IMG/VR virus record: IMGVR_UViG_3300042691_013693
Coordinates: 1 to 29,113 of that record
From: a virus
Direction: 5' to 3' (one strand)
Length of the DNA: 29,113 nt
Below the pieces are notes generated by a model, which did not search any database, was not told the DNA's origin, and saw only the letters and a list, made by a program, of their open reading frames with translations. Positions 15,749 through 23,539 of the stretch are shown here, piece by piece. The translations under genes were made by a program, and so were the position numbers. Numbering within the stretch: the stretch's first letter is position 1; every line of letters begins with the position of its first letter.

Positions 15749-16657
15749 ATGAAAATTAAAGTAATCACTTCCTACAAACCGGGTACATGGGATCTTTATT
15801 CTGGCAGAGGTATTAAGAGTATTGCTGAACAGTGGCCGAATGAAATTGATCTTGTGGTTTATCTTGAAGAGCCTAAACCCAATTACGATCATCCTAAAAT
15901 TACATGGGTGGATCTTAACTCTGCTGAACCAGAATTGTTAAAATTTAAAAATCAACATAAAAACGATCCTGTGGCATGTGGAGAATTACAAGAGATTGCA
16001 GGGGGGGTTAGAAGACCTGCTGCTCTACAACAACAAGGTGGATTGGATAAAAATAAAGGATCTTTTCTTTGGGACGCTGTGAGATTTAGTAATAAAGTTT
16101 TCTGTGTAATCAATGCTGTGAGAAATTCTCCCAATTATGATTATGTGCTATGGGTTGATGCTGATACTTTTACATTTAGACCGTTGCCATTAAACTTTCT
16201 CGAGACTCTATTACCTCGAGATACTATGTTAACTTTTTTAGGCAGAGAAAGATATGCATTAAACGATGGTGGCAAATATCCCGAGTGTGGATTTGTAGGA
16301 TATAATTTACAACATCCTAACATACAAGAGTTTGTTGCTGAATGGGAAAAATTATATATCTCCAATGAAGTATTTCAATTGTTAGAATGGCATGATAGTT
16401 TTGTATTCTGGCACTTAGCTAGAAAATTTCAAGAGAAATACAATATACAAGTAAATGATATTGGATATGGAAAAAATGTTAAAGGACATCATGTGTTTAT
16501 TAATAGTGAATTGGGTTTATATATGGACCACATGAAAGGCAAAAGAAAAAAACTAGGCAGCAGTGCTAAAGCAGATTTAAGACCTCCAATGAAGGATGCT
16601 CCTGTTAATGTATGGGACGTGGATTATTGGAAGAAAGCTCCAACATCAATAAAATGA
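15749..16657 (+). CDS. GT-A glycosyltransferase with DxD motif
   Basis: The 302-residue protein starts with a Rossmann-like strand (MKIKVITSYKPGTW) and has the metal-binding DxD at Asp137-Ala-Asp139 (VLWVDADTF), followed by an FLGRERYALNDGG segment and an FVGYN segment typical of family GT-A enzymes acting on surface glycans. Its reading frame contains a run of seven Gs (16001-16007) at residues 85-87, the longest G-run I noticed; a slip there would truncate the protein. It is read after asnB with a 12-base gap and overlaps the next gene as ATGA. Sugar and acceptor unknown. Confidence 0.83.
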   Translation: MKIKVITSYKPGTWDLYSGRGIKSIAEQWPNEIDLVVYLEEPKPNYDHPKITWVDLNSAEPELLKFKNQHKNDPVACGELQEIAGGVRRPAALQQQGGLDKNKGSFLWDAVRFSNKVFCVINAVRNSPNYDYVLWVDADTFTFRPLPLNFLETLLPRDTMLTFLGRERYALNDGGKYPECGFVGYNLQHPNIQEFVAEWEKLYISNEVFQLLEWHDSFVFWHLARKFQEKYNIQVNDIGYGKNVKGHHVFINSELGLYMDHMKGKRKKLGSSAKADLRPPMKDAPVNVWDVDYWKKAPTSIK

Positions 16658-17526
16658 AAATAGCAGTATTTCCAGAGAATGGTAGCATTAATAGCAGGCC
16701 TGTGTTTGCTGCTTTCATAGAACATCTACGAGCAAAAGGAGAAAAAATATCTATTAACAAAGACGAAGATTGCGATGTTGCTGTTATTTGGTCTGTGTTA
16801 TGGTCTGGCAGAATGTCTGCCAATAGAAAAATATGGAATAATTTTCAAGAAAGAAAAAAACCTGTTGTGGTAATGGAGGTAGGAGGACTTAAAAGAAACA
16901 GCACATGGAAGATGGGCATTAATGGCATTAATAGAGATGCCGATTTTGCAAATGATAATTTTGATGCTCAACGTTGGCCCAAGTTTAATATAGAAATGAA
17001 ACCATGGAAACAAAACGGAGATACTGTAATATTATGTGGACAACATGACACCAGTCATCAGTGGAGAGGCAAACCAATCATGGCAGACTGGATTGAGCAA
17101 CAAATAATTGAAATTAGAAAGTATAGTAGTCGTCCTATATTAATAAGACCACATCCTAGAAATATATTTAATTTTAATGAAAAAAAATATACAGATGTTA
17201 AAATAGGAGAACCACAGAGAGATAAGAGTACCTACGATGATACAGATTTTAAAAAAACTTTAAATTCTGCATGGGCAGTAATTAATCATTCTTCTAATCC
17301 AGCAATGGAATCTGTTATCAACGGTATACCTGTATTTGTAAGTGAATCAAGCCTATGCTATGACGTAGGAAACCATTCTTTAACAACAATTGAAAATCCT
17401 GTTATGCCTGAACGCCAGCAATGGGCAAATAAATTAGCTTATACGGAATGGACAGTGTCAGAGATACGAGAAGGCTTGCCATGGCAAAGAATAAGACAAA
17501 GACTTGAGGAGAAATACATTAAATGA
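16654..17526 (+). CDS. Capsule-type glycosyltransferase paralogue D
   Basis: I start this at ATG 16654, which overlaps the upstream stop as ATGA and opens with a hydrophobic first strand (MKIAVFPENG). The ATG at 16612 would run 46 bases into the previous gene. The resulting 290 residues have RPILIRPHPRN, WAVINHSSNPAMESVINGIP (the donor-facing turn) and the shared block QWANKLAYTEWTVSEIREG. Of the four paralogues this and C retain the RPHP pair. It is coupled by an ATGA overlap to the last gene of the operon. The reaction is unknown. Confidence 0.78.
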   Translation: MKIAVFPENGSINSRPVFAAFIEHLRAKGEKISINKDEDCDVAVIWSVLWSGRMSANRKIWNNFQERKKPVVVMEVGGLKRNSTWKMGINGINRDADFANDNFDAQRWPKFNIEMKPWKQNGDTVILCGQHDTSHQWRGKPIMADWIEQQIIEIRKYSSRPILIRPHPRNIFNFNEKKYTDVKIGEPQRDKSTYDDTDFKKTLNSAWAVINHSSNPAMESVINGIPVFVSESSLCYDVGNHSLTTIENPVMPERQQWANKLAYTEWTVSEIREGLPWQRIRQRLEEKYIK

Positions 17527-18260
17527 AAATTATCGGTAGATCAGAAGATATTAAACCTATAGAATGGCAACCATATATTGGAGAAACTATAGTAACAAAA
17601 ATAACAATCAAAGGCGGTAAAAAGATACAAGAGACTGCATTCTATGAGGATCAAGTTAAAGCTGTGCCAAGAGGTAATGCTTATATTATAGGTAACGGTC
17701 CTTCGAGAAAAGGATTTAATTTAAATCTTTTAAAAGCATCTGGACAAACATATGGATGTAATGCTCTCTATAGAGATTTTGTGCCTGATTATCTTTTCAT
17801 GGTAGATTCTAAAATTACTAAAGGTATAGTAGAGGATCGAGTTTATGAAAAATGTATATGCTATGCTCCCTCTTTAGAAGTTAATCGTTATCCTAGAAAA
17901 ATAAATCTTATACCTAATAATCCTTACTGGGTATCTGGACAACAAGCTATGTGGACTGCTTGTGTACACGGACACAAAAACATATATCTGATAGGATTTG
18001 ATTTTCAAGAGTATGGCCAAGGCAAACTCAACAATATCTATCAAGGTACAGAATTTTATGGCCCAAGGAATAGCGACACTGTGTTTGATGCTTGGTTACA
18101 ACAATTTAGAACTTTAATAAAACAAAGACCTTATTGTCAGTTTACTGTGGTTCACAATAATCCCACATTGCCTATGCATCATCTACAGAGTGGTACTGAT
18201 TTAGGTAATACTCAATTAATGACTTACGAGGAATTTACAAAGAAAGTCCTAAACCAATAA
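17523..18260 (+). CDS. Sialyltransferase/DUF115-like Rossmann protein
   Basis: The 245-residue protein has AYIIGNGPSRKGF (53-65), YGCNALYRDF (77-86) and SGQQAMWTACVHGHKNIYLIG (138-158) with FDF following. The first two recall GT42 sialyltransferases and the MptE-like DUF115 family, in which a GNGPS loop binds the nucleotide-sugar or nucleotide. Transfer of sialic acid or a related nine-carbon sugar would be consistent, but I see no sialic-acid synthesis genes here. It is the last gene of the rightward glycan operon, with an ATGA overlap upstream and a 26-base convergent overlap with the metalloprotease gene downstream. Confidence 0.68.
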   Translation: MKIIGRSEDIKPIEWQPYIGETIVTKITIKGGKKIQETAFYEDQVKAVPRGNAYIIGNGPSRKGFNLNLLKASGQTYGCNALYRDFVPDYLFMVDSKITKGIVEDRVYEKCICYAPSLEVNRYPRKINLIPNNPYWVSGQQAMWTACVHGHKNIYLIGFDFQEYGQGKLNNIYQGTEFYGPRNSDTVFDAWLQQFRTLIKQRPYCQFTVVHNNPTLPMHHLQSGTDLGNTQLMTYEEFTKKVLNQ

Positions 18261-18639
18261 ATTTAAATCTTGGTCTAAAACTATAGAACATACTGTTGTG
18301 ACAGCCGGTATCTTTCTTTAATGCAAACTGGTATAGATGTATCATCTCGTGTGCTAGTGTCTCTATAAAATCTCTTTTGGTTCTATATTTTTTTAGCATT
18401 TCTAATTCAAATCTTTTAGGATTTTTGTCTGGATAAGCACACACCTGCCCCATTGCCTGCTTTAACCATTTTTTAATTATAATCTTGTCAAAATTGGGCA
18501 ATTGGTTATCAAACACTGCTCGATTAATATAACGAAACCAAAGATCTATAGCACGTCTACTGGTAAGATAAGGACCCTGATTATTAAGTGTTTCCACTTG
18601 TATTTTACGTCTTAATTTTAGTGCTCTTTTTCTTCTCAT
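18235..18639 (-). CDS. SprT-like zinc metalloprotease
   Basis: The 134-residue protein has the zinc-protease motif HEMIH at 97-101 (His97, Glu98, His101) with a downstream His114 as candidate third ligand, and a following FRPRFK segment. The layout matches the SprT/Spartan family, which cleaves proteins cross-linked to DNA in cells. A role in clearing DNA-protein crosslinks or host DNA-bound proteins during phage replication is plausible but unproven. The N-terminus is very basic (MRRKRALKLRRK), fitting nucleic acid binding. It lies alone on the minus strand: convergent with the glycan operon (26-base overlap) and divergent from the promoter at 18656. Confidence 0.85.
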   Translation of the reverse strand: MRRKRALKLRRKIQVETLNNQGPYLTSRRAIDLWFRYINRAVFDNQLPNFDKIIIKKWLKQAMGQVCAYPDKNPKRFELEMLKKYRTKRDFIETLAHEMIHLYQFALKKDTGCHNSMFYSFRPRFKFIGLGLSL

Positions 18640-18655
18640 AAAAGCTCCAACACTG

Positions 18656-18683
18656 TTGACTTTTTCGTCCTTTGTGCTATACT
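18656..18683 (+). promoter_or_regulatory. Strong sigma70 promoter (extended -10)
   Basis: TTGACT (18656-18661) and TATACT (18678-18683) are 16 bases apart, with TG at 18675-18676 giving the extended -10 TGCTATACT. This would let host RNA polymerase transcribe the uvsW cluster early. The predicted start lies about nine bases before ATG 18699. Confidence 0.8.
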
Positions 18684-18698
18684 GTAATTATCTTAAAA

Positions 18699-20033
18699 AT
18701 GACAAATTCAAACACACCGCTTCGTAAGATAGAATCCATGGAGGCTGCTCTTAGAATACTGGCCTATAATACTGGGGGTGTTTTTCAGAATTCTGGAGTG
18801 CATGATAAAGATTTTAAAACTATACAGAGTCTTGCAGATGCTCCTTATGCTTGGACTGAGAAACAGGCCAACCTAGCTAGGATGTTTCTAAAGAGATATA
18901 AAACTTTAGTAGATAAATTTGGATTTGATACGGATGAATTAATAAACAATCCACGTTATGATCAACCATTTAGAACAATCAGTTTTGAAAAGAGTATAGA
19001 TGTTTTTGCGGCTGAGGATGGCAGAGAAGTTTTAGAAATAAGATTTCCTTATAACGAGAAATTTATTGCGTTGATAAGATGCCTTAAAAAGAAAACACAA
19101 GGGCTGGTTCCTATGCTCTATGACGGAGAAACCAAAAAGTGGACCATGAACTACTCCGACACAGTAGCCTACTATGCTGCACTGATGGCTGTGAGATATG
19201 ATTTTAAAATACTCAACACAAAAATATTAAAAGACTACGATGAAATTAAACAAGAAAAAAAGAAATATCTGCCTGTTGTTGCTGATATAGATAACAATGC
19301 TATAAGATTAATCAATGCTTCTGAATCACTGACAGAGTATTGGCAAGAACACTGTCAATCGCTGTCATATCTTCAACAGAGAGATCAATTAAAACAATTC
19401 TGTATTCCTTATGTTAGAAATAATTCCGCACCTGCTACAACTCTAGCAGAAAAAATAGCTTATGCATCGGATACTAATCTGTATGTAGATAGAAAAGTTT
19501 ATGATAAAAAAACACTGTTGGAAGCAGTTATAGCATTGAACGATTTACCAGCACTCTGCCCATTTAGCGGAGAGATACAATCCAAAGAAGAGATTGTTAC
19601 AATTCGTGAATGGTTGGAAGCATTTGAATCTGTGGGCATATTCAAAGATAATATCGCTTTTGGTTTTGAATTTGATCGTCCTATAAACATTGATCCCAAT
19701 CCTGAAGTGGAGCAATTTCCATCTCCTGATTTCTTTTACGGTGCAGACACTCCTATGGAAGAACGAGCAAAAATATATGCCGATTGGAAAAAACTCTATG
19801 ATCTAAGTGCTGACAATCGTAAAATTACCTCAGCAACAAAAATTATATTTGTTAGAAACAAAATACCAAGAGCTCTTTTAAAATCTGGTATTAAACCCAA
19901 GATAGCATTCATGCTACAGGATTATCCCAACTGGCCTATGTCTACCAATACGTTAGATAAGTTGGTTGAAAATTTGCCAAAAAGATTGTATTATATGAGT
20001 CAGAAACCATCTGACACAATGCAATCTATATGA
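18699..20033 (+). CDS. Conserved phage protein upstream of uvsW
   Basis: I start this at ATG 18699 because the ATG at 18672 lies between the -35 and -10 of the promoter; the product is 444 residues. It is soluble, mixed alpha/beta, and I recognise it only as a type of protein encoded beside UvsW in T4-like marine phages. A segment EIRFPYNEKFIALIRCL with a following YDGETKKWTMNY resembles the DNA-binding HARP region of annealing helicases, which would fit a partner for UvsW, but this is a weak resemblance. Its stop overlaps the uvsW start as ATGA, so the two are translated together. No catalytic motif is visible. Confidence 0.8.
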   Translation: MTNSNTPLRKIESMEAALRILAYNTGGVFQNSGVHDKDFKTIQSLADAPYAWTEKQANLARMFLKRYKTLVDKFGFDTDELINNPRYDQPFRTISFEKSIDVFAAEDGREVLEIRFPYNEKFIALIRCLKKKTQGLVPMLYDGETKKWTMNYSDTVAYYAALMAVRYDFKILNTKILKDYDEIKQEKKKYLPVVADIDNNAIRLINASESLTEYWQEHCQSLSYLQQRDQLKQFCIPYVRNNSAPATTLAEKIAYASDTNLYVDRKVYDKKTLLEAVIALNDLPALCPFSGEIQSKEEIVTIREWLEAFESVGIFKDNIAFGFEFDRPINIDPNPEVEQFPSPDFFYGADTPMEERAKIYADWKKLYDLSADNRKITSATKIIFVRNKIPRALLKSGIKPKIAFMLQDYPNWPMSTNTLDKLVENLPKRLYYMSQKPSDTMQSI

Positions 20034-21499
20034 GTTCATGCAAACTGGTAATTCGAGACGAAGTAAACGTCAAATTTGAAAATCTTTCTCTAGAACATAG
20101 AAAACATCTCAGCAACAAATTTAAATTTGAAATACCATATGCTCGACATCTACCAGCAGTAAAACTTGGCAGATGGGATGGCAAAGTCAGTTTCTTTGGA
20201 TTAGGCGGCAATACCTACCTAGCTCTAGTTGGACAAATATTACCTATATTGGAAGACGCTGGAGTATATGTAGAATTAGAAGATCAAAGAACTCCTCACA
20301 ACTTTGAATTTAAATTAATAAATCAAAATTATCTATCAGATATTAACTGGCCCAAGAATCATCCTAATGCTGGACAATCTATAGTATTGAGAGATTATCA
20401 AGTGGAAACTATAAACAAGTTCCTAGAGAATCCTCAGTGTATTCAAGAGATTGCCACCGGAGCAGGTAAGACCATTATCACAGCAGCTCTATGCAAATTG
20501 GTTGAGAACTATGGACGTACTCTAACTATTGTACCCAATAAGAGTTTGGTTACACAAACGGAAGATGATTTCCTGGCATGTAATTTAGATGTAGGAGTAT
20601 ACTATGGTGATAGAAAAGAATTGGGTCGACAGAACACCATTGCTACTTGGCAATCATTGAATGTGTTAGAAAAGAAAAGTCGTGATGATGAAACCACCGC
20701 ATTCTTAGAAGCCATAGAAAATATCAATACTATAATAGTAGATGAGGTACACATGGCGAAAGCAGATGTGTTAAAAAGAATGTTAACAGGACCGTTTGCC
20801 CGATGTGGTATACGTTGGGGACTTACGGGCACAGTGCCGAAAGCCGATTATGAATTTTTTGGATTAAAATGCAGCATAGGAGAAGTAGCTAACCGAATAG
20901 CAGCCAAAGAATTGCAAGACAAAGGAGTATTAGCACAATGCAATGTTAATGTGTTACAAACACAGGATCATCCAGAATTTAAAAATTATCAAGAAGAATT
21001 AAAATGGTTAACCACTGATGAAACTAGAATGTCGTGGATTGCAAAAACCATAGAAGATATTGCAACCACAGGCAATACAATGATTCTAGTGGATAGAATA
21101 TCTGCTGGTGAGTTGTTAGAAAAGAAAATACCAGACAGTGTGTTTATTTCTGGTTCTACAAAGAATACTGAAAGAAAAGAACACTATGATGAAGTTTCTA
21201 TAGCACAACATAAAGTTATTATTGCTACCTATGGTGTGGCTGCTGTGGGAATAAACATACCTAGAATCTTTAATTTGGTATTGATAGAACCCGGTAAGAG
21301 CTTTGTGCGTGTGATACAGAGTATCGGCAGAGGTATTAGAAAAGCAGAAGATAAAGATCACGTTAACATTTGGGATATAACTTCTAGTTGTAAATTTGCA
21401 AAAAGACATCTTGGGCAAAGAAAAAAGTTTTACAAAGAGGCCAATTATCCGTATAATATAGAAAAGATAGATTATGAAAATCCTTACATTAGAAAATAA
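20030..21499 (+). CDS. uvsW: ATP-dependent DNA/RNA helicase UvsW
   Basis: This 489-residue superfamily 2 helicase has the full motif set. Motif I is ATGAGKT (142-148), motif II is DEVH (238-241), a LTGTVPK motif III follows, and motif VI is QSIGRGIRKA near residue 440. UvsW unwinds R-loops and branched recombination intermediates and helps switch T4-type replication from origin-dependent to recombination-dependent. Length is close to T4 UvsW (about 500). It is translated with the upstream protein by an ATGA overlap and runs 26 bases into the next gene. Confidence 0.95.
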   Translation: MSSCKLVIRDEVNVKFENLSLEHRKHLSNKFKFEIPYARHLPAVKLGRWDGKVSFFGLGGNTYLALVGQILPILEDAGVYVELEDQRTPHNFEFKLINQNYLSDINWPKNHPNAGQSIVLRDYQVETINKFLENPQCIQEIATGAGKTIITAALCKLVENYGRTLTIVPNKSLVTQTEDDFLACNLDVGVYYGDRKELGRQNTIATWQSLNVLEKKSRDDETTAFLEAIENINTIIVDEVHMAKADVLKRMLTGPFARCGIRWGLTGTVPKADYEFFGLKCSIGEVANRIAAKELQDKGVLAQCNVNVLQTQDHPEFKNYQEELKWLTTDETRMSWIAKTIEDIATTGNTMILVDRISAGELLEKKIPDSVFISGSTKNTERKEHYDEVSIAQHKVIIATYGVAAVGINIPRIFNLVLIEPGKSFVRVIQSIGRGIRKAEDKDHVNIWDITSSCKFAKRHLGQRKKFYKEANYPYNIEKIDYENPYIRK

Positions 21500-21977
21500 A
21501 ACATACGTACTGGAAAAGATACCAGAATATGTAGACGACAAATTAAGATTTGCAGTGCTAGACAATTCTAACCCAGCTGACCCAGATTATTTCTTTATAC
21601 CACTGATATTCTTAGAATCATTCAATGCTCCAGCAGCAGTGTTACAAATTGGACCATATAAAATTAAAATGCCGCTGGATTGGAAAATGATTATAGGAGA
21701 TCCTGAACAGGGAGAATTGCATGTGTTGCCATTGACCAGTTTAAATGACCGAGGATTCAATGCATTCATGTTCAATCCCATATCAGATTCTAAACCCACT
21801 TTTGCTGAAGTGGATATTGTGGACATATATCAAGAAGTTAAATGGTACTTCCCCAAAGTTAAATCAGGACAGATATTGGCAGTGCCTCTTACAGATGATG
21901 ACAATCCCCCGTGTGCATATTTTGTCAAAGATATATCTAGACAATCAGAATTTCTAGAATATGGAGCAGTATGGTAA
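21474..21977 (+). CDS. Conserved hypothetical phage protein
   Basis: This 167-residue protein is rich in Pro and aromatic residues with a beta-rich profile (MKILTLENKTYVLEKIPEYV at the start), and has no membrane segment, signal peptide or catalytic motif. It overlaps the end of uvsW by 26 bases and the next gene by seven bases, so it is part of the uvsW message. In marine T4-like phages small conserved proteins of unknown function occupy this position. No function proposed. Confidence 0.75.
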   Translation: MKILTLENKTYVLEKIPEYVDDKLRFAVLDNSNPADPDYFFIPLIFLESFNAPAAVLQIGPYKIKMPLDWKMIIGDPEQGELHVLPLTSLNDRGFNAFMFNPISDSKPTFAEVDIVDIYQEVKWYFPKVKSGQILAVPLTDDDNPPCAYFVKDISRQSEFLEYGAVW

Positions 21978-22213
21978 GAAAAAAAGACAATGTGGTTCGT
22001 ATGGAAGCACCTGTTATCATGGTTCCAGATGAACAGGACAGAGAGATACCTGTGTTAATGAACAGGCACTACATTGAGTGGATCATGGAACATGCTAGAA
22101 AAAAACGATTAAGCATACAAGGGTATCAACTACGAGGCAAGAACATAGAAATAACTTTTAAAAATCCCAAACACGCATCTGTGTTTGCACTGACATGGAA
22201 AGAAGATGAGTGA
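21971..22213 (+). CDS. Small conserved phage protein
   Basis: This 80-residue protein starts inside the preceding gene and ends eight bases into the next one, indicating translational coupling. It has a basic central region (HARKKRLSIQGYQLRGKNIE) and no known motif. The pattern of one or two short conserved proteins after uvsW is familiar from marine T4-like phages, but I cannot name a function. Confidence 0.7.
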   Translation: MVRKKDNVVRMEAPVIMVPDEQDREIPVLMNRHYIEWIMEHARKKRLSIQGYQLRGKNIEITFKNPKHASVFALTWKEDE

Positions 22214-22652
22214 AAAGAAGAAATTTTTTGAATTAAGGAACGGTATGAAAGCCATAGACTTTCGCAACAAAGACTATTACGATCGAATAGATGATCATGA
22301 GAGATCCTTGTATAGTCCTTACATGATCATGCGTTATGCTTCTGCTGTGTCAGGAGATAGATTCTATCAAGAACATTATGTGGAGATGATCAATGAGTTT
22401 GTTAATAAACATCTTTTTACATTGAGCGGCAAGCATAAAAAACTGTGCTGGCAGTTAACTTCCATGTGTGGCGGATTAAAACAACAGTTCCATCCATGGA
22501 TCAAGCCTATGAAGAAAACTCCCAACAAGTCTTTGCAAACTCTAATGGATATCTATCCCAATACTAAACTGTCAGATTTAGAGACATTGGATAAGATTAT
22601 AACCGACAGCGAACTAGAACAACTGCTAGAGGATCATGGAAAGCAATCTTAA
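22206..22652 (+). CDS. Possible clamp-loader small subunit gp62-like protein
   Basis: The 148-residue helical protein has NKDYYDRIDDHERSLYSPYM near the N-terminus and a central VNKHLFTLSGKHKKLCWQL segment. These patterns recall the small clamp-loader subunit (gp62) of marine T4-like phages, which works with gp44 to load the sliding clamp gp45. gp62 diverges strongly and has no compact signature, so the call is tentative; neither gp44 nor gp45 is in the window. It overlaps both neighbours (8 and 17 bases). Confidence 0.5.
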   Translation: MSEKKKFFELRNGMKAIDFRNKDYYDRIDDHERSLYSPYMIMRYASAVSGDRFYQEHYVEMINEFVNKHLFTLSGKHKKLCWQLTSMCGGLKQQFHPWIKPMKKTPNKSLQTLMDIYPNTKLSDLETLDKIITDSELEQLLEDHGKQS

Positions 22653-23322
22653 TACCTGTACATTCTGCAGCAAGAGTTTTACAAAAGAAAGAACTCTACA
22701 AGTTCACGTGTGTGAACCCAAACGCCGACATCTACAGAAAAATGAGAAATGGGTGCAGAATGCTTTTTTGGTATTTCAAAAATTTTATCAAGTGCATCAG
22801 AATAATGGAAAACCCAAAACCTACGAAGACTTCTGTAAGAGTGCTTATTACAATGCCTTTGTAAAATTTGGCAGATACATCATGCATGTCAATCCTCTGT
22901 ATCCAGAAAAATATGTGGACTATGTGGTACGTTCTAGAATCAAATTGGACAACTGGGCTAGAGATGATCTTTATGAGGCTTACCTTATAGACACACTCAA
23001 GACAGAACCAGTAGAAGCTGCTCTACAAAGAAGTATACAAACCATGATGGATTGGGCTGAAGAACAGAATGTACAATGGGCAGATTATTTTCGTTTGGTC
23101 AATACACCTCGAGCTGTGCAACATATACAAACTGGAAAATTATCTCCGTGGTTGGTACTCGGTTGTGCAGCTGGTAAAAAAATGTTAAAATCATTCACAG
23201 ACGAACAATTACAAATGGTACAGAGATTCATCAATCCAGAATTTTGGTCAAACAGATTTAAGACCAACATGGCAGATGCTCTGTTTGTGCAAGAGACAGC
23301 ACGGGAGGCTAAAATTGAGTAA
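22636..23322 (+). CDS. Conserved phage protein with N-terminal zinc finger
   Basis: The 228-residue protein opens with a single zinc-finger-like unit: Cys8-x2-Cys11, then His24 and Cys26 or His32 (CTFCSKSFTKERTLQVHVCE). The remainder is helical with many aromatic residues (YYNAFVKFGRYIMHVNPLYP; MMDWAEEQNVQWADYF) and no enzymatic motif. Zinc-finger proteins of this size next to replication genes are familiar in T4-like marine phages and probably bind nucleic acid or replication partners. It overlaps its neighbours by 17 bases upstream and eight bases downstream (TTG start). Confidence 0.78.
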   Translation: MESNLNTCTFCSKSFTKERTLQVHVCEPKRRHLQKNEKWVQNAFLVFQKFYQVHQNNGKPKTYEDFCKSAYYNAFVKFGRYIMHVNPLYPEKYVDYVVRSRIKLDNWARDDLYEAYLIDTLKTEPVEAALQRSIQTMMDWAEEQNVQWADYFRLVNTPRAVQHIQTGKLSPWLVLGCAAGKKMLKSFTDEQLQMVQRFINPEFWSNRFKTNMADALFVQETAREAKIE

Positions 23323-23539
23323 CAAGATCGCAATCGAAGAAGGAATAGATGTGGCAGTGGGAGATTCAATTATAGTGATCAAAGAAGACGGCTCTATCGG
23401 TCAGGTGATTCTACCGGAGGTTAATAATCCTGCACAGGAGAGCAAAGGTTACAAATTAACTCTAGACATATTGGAATTTATTGACAAAGAAAAAGGATCA
23501 TTGATAAGATCGGCTACTAACCGAAGGAAATACAACTAA
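23315..23539 (+). CDS. Small conserved protein with TTG start
   Basis: I place the start at TTG 23315 because a strong ribosome binding site (GGGAGG, 23303-23308) lies six bases upstream. The ATG at 23276 has none and overlaps deep into the previous gene. The 74-residue product has a compact beta-rich N-terminus (VAVGDSIIVIKEDGSIGQVILP) that looks like a small barrel, then a helix (LTLDILEFIDKEKGSLI) and a basic tail. It overlaps the zinc-finger gene's stop by eight bases and shares TAATG with the next gene. Function unknown. Confidence 0.72.
   Translation: MSNKIAIEEGIDVAVGDSIIVIKEDGSIGQVILPEVNNPAQESKGYKLTLDILEFIDKEKGSLIRSATNRRKYN

Noticed and set aside
16612-16653. Upstream ATG for capsule-type paralogue D
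   Set aside because: It extends 46 bases into the preceding glycosyltransferase gene, while ATG 16654 gives an ATGA overlap and a typical first strand.
18672-18698. Upstream ATG for the protein before uvsW
   Set aside because: It lies inside the promoter, upstream of the predicted transcription start.
21116-21565. 149-residue minus-strand open frame opposite uvsW
   Set aside because: It lies almost entirely under the uvsW helicase motifs, is Ser/Phe-rich with no recognisable family, and has no promoter or ribosome binding site; it is a composition-driven shadow.
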